Source: Fontibacter flavus
Lineage (GTDB): Bacteria > Bacteroidota > Bacteroidia > Cytophagales > Cyclobacteriaceae
Assembly (NCBI RefSeq): GCF_042432905.1
Contig: NZ_JBHLWI010000006.1
Coordinates: 62,001 to 126,000, forward strand
Direction: 5' to 3'
DNA length: 64,000 nucleotides
The notes below the pieces were generated by a model that was not told the DNA's origin, made no database searches, and worked only from the letters and a program-made list of their open reading frames with translations. Below, in pieces: positions 47,308 to 56,045 of the stretch; positions within the stretch are counted from its first letter, which is position 1; each line of letters begins with the position of its first letter. The position numbers and the translations under genes were made by a program.

Positions 47308-47919
47308 CTATTGTTTTTTGGAATGTCTCTCAATCAACACTTCCACTACCTCATCAAGTTCAATTTCTTTTGCTTCCAAAAGTACTAAGTAGTGAAAAAG
47401 CAAATCTGCAGCTTCACCTAAAAAGAGCTCCTTATTATTATCTTTTGCCTCTATAACTATCTCAACAGCCTCTTCTCCAACCTTTTGAGCGACTTTGTTG
47501 ATCCCCTTATCAAAAAGAGACGCTGTATAAGATTTATCAGTTGGATTGTTTTTCCTGTCTTTGATAATTTGACGTAGTTTATCTATAAAAAGGGTTTTAC
47601 TGGTATTTTTTTCATCAAAACATGTATCATTACCGGTATGACAGACAGGGCCAACAGGCTTAGCCTTTACCAAAAGGGTATCATTATCACAATCAACTGT
47701 GATTGAATCCAAGTGAAGGAAGTGGCCAGAAGTTTCTCCTTTTGTCCAAATCCGGTTTTTGGTTCTGCTGAAAAAGGTAACCAATTTGGTCTCTAACGTT
47801 TTATCCAATGCTTCCTGATTCATATAACCCAACATCAGGACCAGGTTACTTTCTACATCCTGAACTATAGCGGGAATAAGTCCATTTACTTTATCAAAAT
47901 CCAGGTTCAAATCATTCAT
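47308..47919 (-). CDS. hisI: bifunctional phosphoribosyl-AMP cyclohydrolase/phosphoribosyl-ATP pyrophosphatase
   Basis: A 203-residue HisIE fusion performing steps two and three of histidine synthesis. The N-terminal HisI domain (about 1-110) has the SGHFLHLDSITVDCDNDTLL metal-binding segment and CHTGNDTCF. The C-terminal HisE domain (about 115-203) has the Glu-rich KVGEEAVEIVIEAKD and EAADLLFHYLVLL helices. The start at 47919 (MNDLNLDF) matches the family; 47940 is possible. It lies downstream of hisF in the operon. Both activities appear intact. Confidence 0.95.
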   Translation of the reverse strand: MNDLNLDFDKVNGLIPAIVQDVESNLVLMLGYMNQEALDKTLETKLVTFFSRTKNRIWTKGETSGHFLHLDSITVDCDNDTLLVKAKPVGPVCHTGNDTCFDEKNTSKTLFIDKLRQIIKDRKNNPTDKSYTASLFDKGINKVAQKVGEEAVEIVIEAKDNNKELFLGEAADLLFHYLVLLEAKEIELDEVVEVLIERHSKKQ

Positions 47920-47967
47920 TTCTCTATTCTTTACATTCAAAAAGATTTAATTCAGAAAATAGTTCCT

Positions 47968-48726
47968 CTAATACTTTCTTATCGGTATCCCTTCCATTTC
48001 CAAATAACGCTTCAGATCTGGAATAGGAATTTCCTTAAAATGGAAAATACTGGCAGCCAAAGCTGCATCTGCCTTACCCATAGTGAAGACATCTTTGAAA
48101 TGCTCCATGTTACCGGCTCCTCCTGAGGCAATCACAGGAATAGATAACATAGATGAAATTTCAGCTGTGATTTCATTGGCAAAACCTGCCTTTGTGCCAT
48201 CGTGGTCCATTGAGGTGAGGAGAATCTCGCCAGCCCCCCTATCGCAAACCTCTTTTGCCCATTCCTGAGTGATGAGATTTGTCGGCTTTCTTCCCCCATG
48301 GGTATGCACAAAGTCAGTCCCGTCAATATTCTTGGTATCTATGGCTACCACTACACATTGCGAACCAAACTCCAGAGCCATCTCATTAATGATATCAGGG
48401 TTTTTTACTGCAGCAGAGTTGATCGAAATTTTATCTGCTCCAGCATTCAGCAAGACTTTCACGTCTTCCACAGTGGATATACCCCCACCCACTGTAAATG
48501 GAATATTGATTGCTTTCGCTACTTTGGTAACCAGTTCGGCAAGGGTTTTTCTTTTATCCACTGTCGCGGTAATATCCAGAAAAACCAATTCATCTGCCCC
48601 TTCATCCGAATAGATTTTGGCAAGCTCAACAGGATCTCCTGCATCTCTCAGTTCCACAAAGTTCACTCCCTTTACTGTCCTTCCATCTTTGATATCCAGA
48701 CAGGGTATAATTCTTTTCGTTAACAT
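47968..48726 (-). CDS. hisF: imidazole glycerol phosphate synthase, cyclase subunit
   Basis: A 252-residue TIM barrel making imidazole glycerol phosphate and AICAR with ammonia passed from HisH. The N-terminus LTKRIIPCLDIKDGRTVKG contains the catalytic Asp11, and VVAIDTKN the second catalytic Asp; phosphate loops are GGGIST and ASGGAGN. The start at 48726 gives the invariant beginning; the open frame from 48780 adds 18 unrelated residues. Gap to hisA upstream is about 80 bases. Confidence 0.97.
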   Translation of the reverse strand: MLTKRIIPCLDIKDGRTVKGVNFVELRDAGDPVELAKIYSDEGADELVFLDITATVDKRKTLAELVTKVAKAINIPFTVGGGISTVEDVKVLLNAGADKISINSAAVKNPDIINEMALEFGSQCVVVAIDTKNIDGTDFVHTHGGRKPTNLITQEWAKEVCDRGAGEILLTSMDHDGTKAGFANEITAEISSMLSIPVIASGGAGNMEHFKDVFTMGKADAALAASIFHFKEIPIPDLKRYLEMEGIPIRKY

Positions 48727-48805
48727 CTTTAAATGTACAATGATCTGCGTTAAGCCAACTGTCATAATATTGGCCCACATGCATGACTGGGGTCAATTGA
48801 ATTTT

Positions 48806-49525
48806 TTATTTACTGAAGGATGCAAGTTGAGCCAAAGTGATCCTGCCTTCATAATATGCCTTGCCGACAATGGCTCCGTAAACACCTAGTTTTTGAAGGG
48901 CTTCTAAGTCTTCTATTCTAGAAACACCTCCACTGGCAATCAGCTTGATTCCTGGAATTTCGGCTAAAATATCTGTATACAGTTCCAATGAAGGTCCCTG
49001 AAGTAAGCCATCCTTAGCTACATCAGTGCATATTACATAGGAAATACCTTTTTTCTGAAAAACTTTGATAAAGTCAATCAAATCAACAGAAGTGGTTTCT
49101 TCCCAACCTGAAATAGCGATTTTCCGATCTTTAGCATCAGCACCCAATATAATTTTTTCTCCGCCAAATTTTTGAATCCATGATTCAAACAAAACTGGCT
49201 TTTTCACTGCTATGCTACCCCCTGTAACCTGAAATGCTCCCAATGCAAAAGCCAAAGTGATATCCTCATCGGACTGCACCCCTCCCCCAAAATCGACTTG
49301 AAGAGAAGTTCCCTCCACAACTGATTTTAGTACTTCTTTATTGACAATCTTCTTTTCTTTGGCCCCATCCAAATCTACCAGGTGAAGCCTTTTGATACCG
49401 GCATCCTCAAAACGTTTGGCCATTTCTAAAGGACTGTCATGGTACTCTTTTTTCTGCCCATAATCACCCTGAGTCAAACGGACACACTTTCCTCCGATGA
49501 TGTCTATAGCTGGAATAATTTGCAT
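48806..49525 (-). CDS. hisA: phosphoribosylformimino-5-aminoimidazole carboxamide ribotide isomerase
   Basis: A 239-residue TIM barrel for the Amadori isomerisation in histidine synthesis. MQIIPAIDIIGGKCVRLTQGDY carries the first catalytic Asp (AIDI). The second is in VICTDVAKDGLLQGP, and the phosphate loops are DFGGGVQ and ASGGVSR. Internal half-barrel symmetry with hisF is visible, as expected. Normal length and start. It lies between hisH and hisF. Confidence 0.97.
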   Translation of the reverse strand: MQIIPAIDIIGGKCVRLTQGDYGQKKEYHDSPLEMAKRFEDAGIKRLHLVDLDGAKEKKIVNKEVLKSVVEGTSLQVDFGGGVQSDEDITLAFALGAFQVTGGSIAVKKPVLFESWIQKFGGEKIILGADAKDRKIAISGWEETTSVDLIDFIKVFQKKGISYVICTDVAKDGLLQGPSLELYTDILAEIPGIKLIASGGVSRIEDLEALQKLGVYGAIVGKAYYEGRITLAQLASFSK

Positions 49526-49624
49526 AATTGGTTTTTAATGATTGGAAACATGGTTCTCATAAATGAAATCCACTCTTATTAAGCATGATTTTGGCGGTCT
49601 TTTTTTAAGAAAACCAATGAGAGA

Positions 49625-50218
49625 TTAAAGATCTAGAAAATTCCTCAGGATCCTCTCTCCTACAAGTCCACTTTTCTCCGGGTGAGCCTGCATGGTGTAG
49701 AAATTATCCTTGTGCATCAAAGCCGCAAAATCAAGCACATAATTGGTCTTGGCTATGGTATAGTCACTCACTTCACAGTAATAGCTGTGCACATAATACA
49801 CGAAAGATTCGTCATTCAACCCCTCTAAAAGTGGTGACTTTAACTCAAATATATTATTCCAACCGACATGAGGTACTTTGAACAATTCCTTGTTTTCCGG
49901 AACAAATCTTTTGACCTTAACTGGAAATACTCCTAAGCAGGGCGTATCATTTTCTTCCGAATACTCACACAGCAATTGTTGGCCAAGGCAAACACCAAAA
50001 AACGGCTGTTTAAGTTCCGGTATTAATTTATCCAATCCCCTTTCTTTCAGGTACCTCATTGCTGTGCTTGCTTCTCCCTGACCGGGGAAGATGACTTTAT
50101 CTGATTTGGAAATTACTTCCTGATCATCTGTCAATTCCGCAGCAACGCCCAATCGTTCCAATGCGTATAGTACAGACTGAACATTACCTGCATTGTATTT
50201 GATGACTGCTACTTTCAT
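49625..50218 (-). CDS. hisH: imidazole glycerol phosphate synthase, glutaminase subunit
   Basis: A 197-residue class I glutamine amidotransferase that supplies ammonia to HisF. The nucleophile is Cys77 in GVCLGQQLL; the His-Glu pair of the triad is in QAHPEKSG near residue 180. The start MKVAVIKYNAGNVQSV is standard. It is the first histidine gene in this window's cluster; hisG, D, C and B are not here. A terminator hairpin separates it from phhA upstream. Confidence 0.97.
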   Translation of the reverse strand: MKVAVIKYNAGNVQSVLYALERLGVAAELTDDQEVISKSDKVIFPGQGEASTAMRYLKERGLDKLIPELKQPFFGVCLGQQLLCEYSEENDTPCLGVFPVKVKRFVPENKELFKVPHVGWNNIFELKSPLLEGLNDESFVYYVHSYYCEVSDYTIAKTNYVLDFAALMHKDNFYTMQAHPEKSGLVGERILRNFLDL

Positions 50219-50265
50219 TTTTTTGTTTGATCAAAGAGAAGGCAAAAGCCTCTCTATATTTTGAT

Positions 50266-50298
50266 AAAAAAACGTTTGTAACCTTTCAGCCACAAACG
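50266..50298 (-). terminator. intrinsic terminator after phhA
   Basis: On the minus strand CGTTTGT pairs with ACAAACG over a 12-base loop, followed by seven T residues. It separates the tryptophan/phenylalanine genes from the hisH unit. T-rich sequence on the other strand could allow plus-strand use. Confidence 0.7.
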
Positions 50299-50429
50299 CT
50301 CCTTTTTTTGGCTTTTAACAAAAGACATAACCCCATGATTATTTGAAGAAATGTCAATTTAATTTTGACAGTCATCTTGCTCAAAAGAATTTTAATAGAC
50401 TGTCTTACTATTTATTAATTGAATCCTAA

Positions 50430-51209
50430 TTATTTAACTTGTTCAGCTATCATCTCCTCTAAGACTGATTCGATTTCAGGCAGTGAATTGTAAAGTTGCT
50501 CATAACTTTCTATGATGAAATATTTGTCCTGGAATTTATCTTTCCAATATGGCGTATTCATAATCCTCCTGACATCATATTCGTAATGAGCCGGCTCATC
50601 AGAAAGGCTATACTTGGTCTCTCCTGCTGAACTCAAAATGCCTGCTCCATAGATTCTCAGCTCTCCATTTTCCCTGATCAAACCAAACTCAATGGTGAAC
50701 CAGTAAATTCTGGAAAGCAGTTCTATGGCCCATTTATCATCAATATGTTTCAAGGCAATTCCACTCAATTTTTCAAGGAAATCAACATAAGGCTGATTGG
50801 TCAACATCGGCATATGCGCAAATGCATCATGAAACATATCAGGCTCTTCTAAATAATCTAGCTGCTCCATTTTCCTCAACCAGGTGGATGAACAAAAACG
50901 CTTGTTGTTCATCAGACCAAAGAACAGGTCATCATCAATGAGCCCGGGAACTACCTGAATAGCCCAGCCTGTACTTTTAGCCAATCTTTTATTGACATCC
51001 TCAAAATCCGCAATTTTATCTGCTGTAAAATTGATCTCCTCTATCCCTTCTAAATATGCCTTGGAAGCGGCTTTGGGAAGATTAACGATCTGTCTTTCAA
51101 AGAGTATTTTCCAAACGTTAAAGTCCTCTTCAGTATAAGCAGCATAATCTTGCTTCATTTCTTTTAATCTCGGGTCAGAAAAGACCCAGTCTTTGGGTTT
51201 ATTCGTCAT
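50430..51209 (-). CDS. phhA: phenylalanine-4-hydroxylase (aromatic amino acid hydroxylase)
   Basis: A 259-residue pterin-dependent iron hydroxylase that turns phenylalanine into tyrosine. The iron ligands are visible: His127 and His132 in the FHDAFAHMPM motif and Glu174 in FTIEFGL. The size matches bacterial single-domain forms with no regulatory ACT domain. It lies about 180 bases after aroF on the same strand, so it may be read through from the trp operon or have its own promoter. Phe versus Trp specificity is inferred from family frequency only. Confidence 0.9.
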   Translation of the reverse strand: MTNKPKDWVFSDPRLKEMKQDYAAYTEEDFNVWKILFERQIVNLPKAASKAYLEGIEEINFTADKIADFEDVNKRLAKSTGWAIQVVPGLIDDDLFFGLMNNKRFCSSTWLRKMEQLDYLEEPDMFHDAFAHMPMLTNQPYVDFLEKLSGIALKHIDDKWAIELLSRIYWFTIEFGLIRENGELRIYGAGILSSAGETKYSLSDEPAHYEYDVRRIMNTPYWKDKFQDKYFIIESYEQLYNSLPEIESVLEEMIAEQVK

Positions 51210-51385
51210 TGTTTATTTGGGTTTAAAATCTTGAGCCCGTCCACTTTTCTTTAAAATCGAGTCCAGCTATATTATGTACTCAAATTATAAGACAATTGTT
51301 TCCTTTCAAGAAAGGGACAGGCTACTTTACTCTCAAAATTAATGATTTTCTGCTTTTTCTATAATTGAATTCTTTTAAAGGAATT

Positions 51386-52405
51386 TTAAAGCAATTCAAA
51401 TGATTTTCTGAGAGCGAAAGATTTCCTGATCCAATCGACTAAGAGCGAACTTTGGGCAAAATCCAAGGTCTGTTGTCCATCAGAATACGCTTTTTCAGGA
51501 ATTTCATGGGTTTCATAAATTATCCCATCTGCACCTGCCATCACCCCGGCCAAGGCCATCTGAGGCACAAATTCCCTGATACCAATACCATGTGAAGGGT
51601 CTACTATTACCGGTAAGTGGGACTTGGACTTCAAAATCGGTACGGCATTGAGGTCCAAAGTATTCCTACTTGCCCTTTCATAGGTTCTGATTCCTCTTTC
51701 ACATAATATTAATTTTTCGTTTCCACCCGAAAACACATACTCCGCAGACTGTAAAAGTTCCTCAATAGTCCCAGAAATCCCTCTTTTGATCATTACAGCT
51801 TTGTCCACTTTACCCAATTCATCCAAAAGGTTGAAGTTTTGGGTATTTCTGGCACCTACCTGATAAATATCGGTGTATGGATACATTTCTTCAATCTGAG
51901 AAACCTGCATAACTTCAGTCACAATTTTGATCCCTTCTTCTTTAGCAAGTTGATACCATAATTTCAAACCTTCCAAACCTAAGCCTCTGAAAGCATATGG
52001 GCTGGAACGAGGTTTAAAAACACCCCCGCGCATCATTCTGACCCCGTTCTCCTTCAAATGTCCGATCACCTTTCTGATCTGTTCTTCCGATTCAATGGAA
52101 CAAGGGCCCGCTATAATGGCCATATCCCCATCTTTGATGCATACACCATCCCCAAGGTCAATGGAGGTGGGTTTTACTTTCCACTTTTTGGACACAAGTT
52201 TGTATTCATCCGAAACAATATGAATATCCTGAATACCTTCCTTTTGACCGATTTTACGGATATCAAAATCCTTTTTGCCTATACCGACCAAATAATCTCC
52301 AAGTTGTGTTTTAACTTCTGTGATCTTATAACCGATTTGTTTAACCTCTGCAATCAGGGACTCCTTTTGCCTGTCACTTATATCTTCTTTTAATTGGATG
52401 ATCAT
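51386..52405 (-). CDS. aroF: 3-deoxy-7-phosphoheptulonate (DAHP) synthase
   Basis: A 339-residue type I-beta DAHP synthase, first enzyme of the shikimate pathway (PEP plus erythrose 4-phosphate). An N-terminal ferredoxin-like regulatory domain (about 1-70, MIIQLKEDISDRQKESLI) precedes the barrel. The barrel has MAIIAGPCSIES, MMRGGVFKPRSSPYAFRG and the metal ligands in LILCERGIRTYE and VDPSHGIG. The ATG is 4 bases after the trpA stop, so it is the eighth gene of the trp operon and would be attenuated with it. The N-terminal domain suggests feedback control by an aromatic product. Confidence 0.95.
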   Translation of the reverse strand: MIIQLKEDISDRQKESLIAEVKQIGYKITEVKTQLGDYLVGIGKKDFDIRKIGQKEGIQDIHIVSDEYKLVSKKWKVKPTSIDLGDGVCIKDGDMAIIAGPCSIESEEQIRKVIGHLKENGVRMMRGGVFKPRSSPYAFRGLGLEGLKLWYQLAKEEGIKIVTEVMQVSQIEEMYPYTDIYQVGARNTQNFNLLDELGKVDKAVMIKRGISGTIEELLQSAEYVFSGGNEKLILCERGIRTYERASRNTLDLNAVPILKSKSHLPVIVDPSHGIGIREFVPQMALAGVMAGADGIIYETHEIPEKAYSDGQQTLDFAQSSLLVDWIRKSFALRKSFELL

Positions 52406-52409
52406 AATT

Positions 52410-53183
52410 TTATTGGATTACGGACTGTATGTATTGTTTGATATCAGACCTCAGGTCCTTACTGTTTTGTATTACTTTAATAAAAGCACTTCCTATTATG
52501 GCACCATTGCTGTATTGGGATGCCTTGGAAAAAGTTTCGGCATCAGAAATCCCGAAACCTATCAGAGTTGGGTTCTTCAAGCCCATTTCTTTGACCCGCT
52601 CAAAATAAGCGATTTGTTCTTCAGAAATATTTGATTTCGCTCCTGTGATGCTATGGGAAGAAACCATGTATATAAACCCATCCGAATGCTGATCAATTTC
52701 CCTTATCCTTTTTTCACTTGTCTGTGGCGAGATCAAAAAGGTATTCCTCAAACCATATTGATCAAACAGTTCCTTGAATTCATCCAAATATTGCTGCATG
52801 GGAAGATCAGGCAAGATCAATCCATCTATGCCAATTTCCTGGCATTTCTTACAAAATGCCTCCATTCCATATTGAATAATTGGATTGAGGTAACCCATCA
52901 ATACCACCGGTAAACTTACAGATGCTCTCATGTCTTGCAGCTGTTCAAAGAGCTTCTTGAGACTCATCCCATTATTCAATGCTACCATATTACTGTCCTG
53001 AATAGTAGGTCCATCAGCAATAGGGTCTGAATAAGGCACGCCCACTTCAATAATATCTGCACCAGCTTCCTCTATGGCTTTCATCACAGGGACTGTATCT
53101 TCCAAATGAGGAAATCCCGCTGTAAAATATATGGAAAGCACCCTTTCTTTTTTATTCTGAAATAGTTGATCTATCCTGTTCAT
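52410..53183 (-). CDS. trpA: tryptophan synthase alpha subunit
   Basis: A 257-residue TIM barrel that releases indole from indole-glycerol phosphate. Catalytic Glu is in DIIEVGVPYSDPIADGPTIQ and catalytic Asp in GLILPDLPM; the phosphate loop is IGFGISD. The MNRIDQLFQNKK start is normal. About 100 bases, mostly a heptamer repeat, separate it from trpB; aroF follows after 4 bases. Confidence 0.97.
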   Translation of the reverse strand: MNRIDQLFQNKKERVLSIYFTAGFPHLEDTVPVMKAIEEAGADIIEVGVPYSDPIADGPTIQDSNMVALNNGMSLKKLFEQLQDMRASVSLPVVLMGYLNPIIQYGMEAFCKKCQEIGIDGLILPDLPMQQYLDEFKELFDQYGLRNTFLISPQTSEKRIREIDQHSDGFIYMVSSHSITGAKSNISEEQIAYFERVKEMGLKNPTLIGFGISDAETFSKASQYSNGAIIGSAFIKVIQNSKDLRSDIKQYIQSVIQ

Positions 53184-53224
53184 CTAAATTGTCTTTTTGT
53201 CCAAAACCCAAATTTTCATTCAGA

Positions 53225-53294
53225 AATCTTAGTTCTTGTATCTTATATCTAATGTCTTACGTCTAGTATCCTGCCTCTCAGGTCTCGCCTCTCA
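53225..53294. repeat. degenerate heptamer tandem array, 10 units
   Basis: Ten consecutive 7-base units on the plus strand all carry TC at positions 3-4: AATCTTA, GTTCTTG, TATCTTA, TATCTAA, TGTCTTA, CGTCTAG, TATCCTG, CCTCTCA, GGTCTCG, CCTCTCA. Position 5 is T in nine of ten. The array fills the trpB-trpA gap and its last unit contains the trpB stop codon. The period is exactly 7 with no slips, but flanking positions vary, suggesting an old array or a dispersed repeat family. Confidence 0.75.
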
Positions 53295-54470
53295 ATACCC
53301 TCCCCATTTGATATAAGTATCCAAATCCTTATCCCCTCTGCCAGAAACATTAATGACAATCACATCATCCTTTTTATATTCAATCATATTCAGTGCATGG
53401 ATGGCATGAGCTGTTTCTATGGCAGGTATAATCCCTTCCAATCTGCTCAATTGTATACCGGCTTTCATGGCATCTTCATCCTCAACAGCCACAAATTCAC
53501 CCCTACCTATATCGAACAAATGTGCATGAACAGGTCCTATTCCTGGATAGTCCAAGCCCGCTGAAATGGAATGAGGTTCTACCACCTGACCATCTTCCGT
53601 TTGCATCAATAAAGTTTTACTACCATGTAAGATCCCTGGAGTGCCCAGGACGGTCGTCGCTGCTGATTTACCGGAGCTTATACCGAGACCTGCTGCCTCT
53701 GCCGCTACTAACCTGACTCTTTCATCATCATAATAATGAAAAAACGCCCCAGCAGCATTACTTCCTCCACCTACACATGCAATGACGATGTCAGGATTTT
53801 CCCTGCCTTCTTTTTCTTTTAACTGCCACTTAATCTCTTCAGAGATGACAGACTGAAATCTGGCTACCATCTCAGGATAAGGATGAGGTCCTACCACCGA
53901 GCCAATAATATAATGCGTATCCACAGGATTATTGATCCACTGCCTCATGGCTTCATTGGTGGCATCTTTCAGCGTCTGACTTCCTGAAGTGGCCGGCACA
54001 ACTTTTGCGCCAAGGATCTTCATTCTTTCCACATTGGGACGTTGCCTTTGGATATCCAATGCCCCCATGTAAACTGTACATTCCATCCCCATCAATGCAC
54101 AGACAGTAGCAGTAGCTACTCCATGCTGTCCTGCTCCGGTTTCAGCGATGATACGTTTTTTACCAAGTTTCTTGGCCATGATGATCTGCCCAATGGTATT
54201 GTTGATCTTATGGGCTCCTGTATGACAGAGATCTTCCCTCTTCAGGTATATCTTGGCACCATAACTTTCAGAAAGTCGGGATGCAAAATACAAAGGAGTT
54301 GGCCTCCCCACATAATCTTTGAGCAAGGACCGGAATTCTTTCTGGAATTCTTCTGTGGCCATGATCTTTTCATAATTTTCCCTTAGTTCCTCAATATTGG
54401 GATGAAGCATCTCTGGAATGTAGGCGCCTCCAAATTTTCCGTAAAAACCTTTTTCGTCAACTTTAATCAT
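53292..54470 (-). CDS. trpB: tryptophan synthase beta subunit
   Basis: A 392-residue PLP enzyme that joins indole and serine. The PLP lysine is Lys88 in TGAHKINNT; the phosphate-binding GGGSNAAG and the AETGAGQHG loop are present. The start at 54470 (MIKVDEKGFYGKFGGAYIPEM) matches the family; the frame extends to 54503 with an atypical leader. It follows trpF and precedes trpA, and its stop lies inside the heptamer array. Confidence 0.97.
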   Translation of the reverse strand: MIKVDEKGFYGKFGGAYIPEMLHPNIEELRENYEKIMATEEFQKEFRSLLKDYVGRPTPLYFASRLSESYGAKIYLKREDLCHTGAHKINNTIGQIIMAKKLGKKRIIAETGAGQHGVATATVCALMGMECTVYMGALDIQRQRPNVERMKILGAKVVPATSGSQTLKDATNEAMRQWINNPVDTHYIIGSVVGPHPYPEMVARFQSVISEEIKWQLKEKEGRENPDIVIACVGGGSNAAGAFFHYYDDERVRLVAAEAAGLGISSGKSAATTVLGTPGILHGSKTLLMQTEDGQVVEPHSISAGLDYPGIGPVHAHLFDIGRGEFVAVEDEDAMKAGIQLSRLEGIIPAIETAHAIHALNMIEYKKDDVIVINVSGRGDKDLDTYIKWGGY

Positions 54471-54583
54471 ATTGGTATCTGACACGAGTTCAGGCTTGCA
54501 CAATGCATACAGGCCTTCACTCTATTTTACATTTTTCTTCTAATATTACTTTTGATCTCAAACCATCTTTCCATCAGTCCGAT

Positions 54584-55216
54584 TCAGGAAACTGCTTCAA
54601 GTGCCGTTTTAAATCTTTTAATAGACTTTATATCCTTAAAAGCTGCCTCTAGCTCAAACTTTGAATTGATATCTACTCCATCCATTTGAGGTAATTTTTG
54701 GTGAATATCCCTAATAGCCTCTATATGCTCCAAACTTATTCCACCACTCAAGAGAAAAGGGGTCTCAAATGGATAATCCAGCAATAAGTCCCAATTGAAA
54801 GCCCTGCCACTTCCCCCATAAGCCTTGGTGAAAGTATCAAATAGAAAATAATCCACATGGGGAAGATAAGGTTCAAGTGATGACCATTGAATCTCTTCCT
54901 GGACAGCATATACTTTAAATATCTCTCTTCCGGTATTTTCTTTGATTTCCTTGACTTCATCCACACTTTCATTGCCATGAAGCTGCAGTGTACTTAGACC
55001 AAAATCCTCGATTTTTTTCAGAATATTGGTCAAACTGCTATTTACAAAGACACCTACTTTCTTGACAGGTATTTCTTTCATAAATGAGGCATAATCATCA
55101 GAAACAAACCTAGATGAAGTGGGATGAAAAATCAGCCCCATCCAATCCGGACTTACCTGATTGAGAAGTTCCCGTACATTGTCGGGATCACGCATGCCAC
55201 AGACTTTTAATTTCAT
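54584..55216 (-). CDS. trpF: phosphoribosylanthranilate isomerase
   Basis: A 210-residue TIM barrel for the third step of tryptophan synthesis. The start MKLKVCGMRDPDNV contains the catalytic Cys6; the catalytic Asp is in FLFDTFTKAYGGSGRAFNW, and the phosphate loop is LLSGGI. Here it is a separate protein, not fused to TrpC. The ATG overlaps the trpC stop by one base (TAATG), so the pair is coupled. Confidence 0.96.
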   Translation of the reverse strand: MKLKVCGMRDPDNVRELLNQVSPDWMGLIFHPTSSRFVSDDYASFMKEIPVKKVGVFVNSSLTNILKKIEDFGLSTLQLHGNESVDEVKEIKENTGREIFKVYAVQEEIQWSSLEPYLPHVDYFLFDTFTKAYGGSGRAFNWDLLLDYPFETPFLLSGGISLEHIEAIRDIHQKLPQMDGVDINSKFELEAAFKDIKSIKRFKTALEAVS

Positions 55217-56037
55217 TACCCTGTACTGATTTCTGATTGATCAGCTATTAACTTTCTGTAAGCATTCATGAAATTAAGAGCAGCCTGATAAGGTCTACTG
55301 GATTTCATAAAGTTCTCCCCAATCAAGAAGCCATCAAATCCTGCCTGCTTCAAATTCACCAATGTTTCCGGTTCCGAAATACCGCTCTCAGATATTTTCG
55401 TAAATCCAGCCGGGATCTGATCCACTAAACTATAGGATGTTTCTAAGGAAACTTCAAATGTTTTCAGACTTCTGTTATTGACACCTACCAAATCCAAATG
55501 TTCATTCAGAGAAGATGCCAATTCTTCCTGATCATGCACCTCCATTAATACCTCCAAACCCAAACTATGCGCAAAGGCTGCCAGTTCTTTCAACTTTTGG
55601 GGAGAAAGGGCTGCTGCTATCAAAAGGATACAATCTGCCCCTATTGACTTTGCTTCAATGATCTGATATTCATCTATGATGAATTCTTTCCTTAGAATGG
55701 GACAAAAATTGAATTTGCGTGCCAAGGTCAAATCTTCATTCTTTCCTCCAAAAAACTCTTTGTCTGTCAAGATAGACAAGGCGGAAGCTCCTGCCTGCAT
55801 GTACCCAATCGTTACTGCTTCTACTGAGGCATTGATGTTGATATCTCCTTTTGAGGGAGATTTCCTCTTAAACTCGGCAATGATGCCTGTCTTGTCTTCT
55901 CTTTCAACATACTTCTTCATGGATACCACCTTCGAATCAAAGTAGATACTTTTCTCAAGAAGCTTGACCGGGACTAAACTGCTTTTTTCAGCAACTTCAA
56001 TCTTTTTGTGTGCAATTATTTTGTCTAAAATATTCAT
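55216..56037 (-). CDS. trpC: indole-3-glycerol phosphate synthase
   Basis: A 273-residue TIM barrel closing the indole ring. MNILDKIIAHKKIEVAEKS is the usual N-terminal helix; IIAEFKRKSPSKGDIN carries a catalytic Lys, ILRKEFIIDEYQI a second, and LVGVNNRSLKTFEVS plus ISESGI complete the site. It starts 8 bases after the trpD stop and overlaps trpF by one base. Confidence 0.97.
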   Translation of the reverse strand: MNILDKIIAHKKIEVAEKSSLVPVKLLEKSIYFDSKVVSMKKYVEREDKTGIIAEFKRKSPSKGDININASVEAVTIGYMQAGASALSILTDKEFFGGKNEDLTLARKFNFCPILRKEFIIDEYQIIEAKSIGADCILLIAAALSPQKLKELAAFAHSLGLEVLMEVHDQEELASSLNEHLDLVGVNNRSLKTFEVSLETSYSLVDQIPAGFTKISESGISEPETLVNLKQAGFDGFLIGENFMKSSRPYQAALNFMNAYRKLIADQSEISTG

Positions 56038-56045
56038 AGTAATTT

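Noticed and set aside
48298..48723. 141-codon plus-strand frame
   Set aside because: Antisense to hisF with no recognisable domain; a shadow of codon bias on the other strand.
49527..49618. Nine-base inverted repeat (ATTGGTTTT/AAAACCAAT) between hisH and hisA
   Set aside because: The loop is 74 bases and the arms are AT-rich; no T run follows, so it is probably chance.
50236..50255. Short GAGAAGGC/GCCTCTC hairpin just before hisH, considered as a histidine attenuator
   Set aside because: No leader frame with repeated His codons and no T run next to it on the minus strand.
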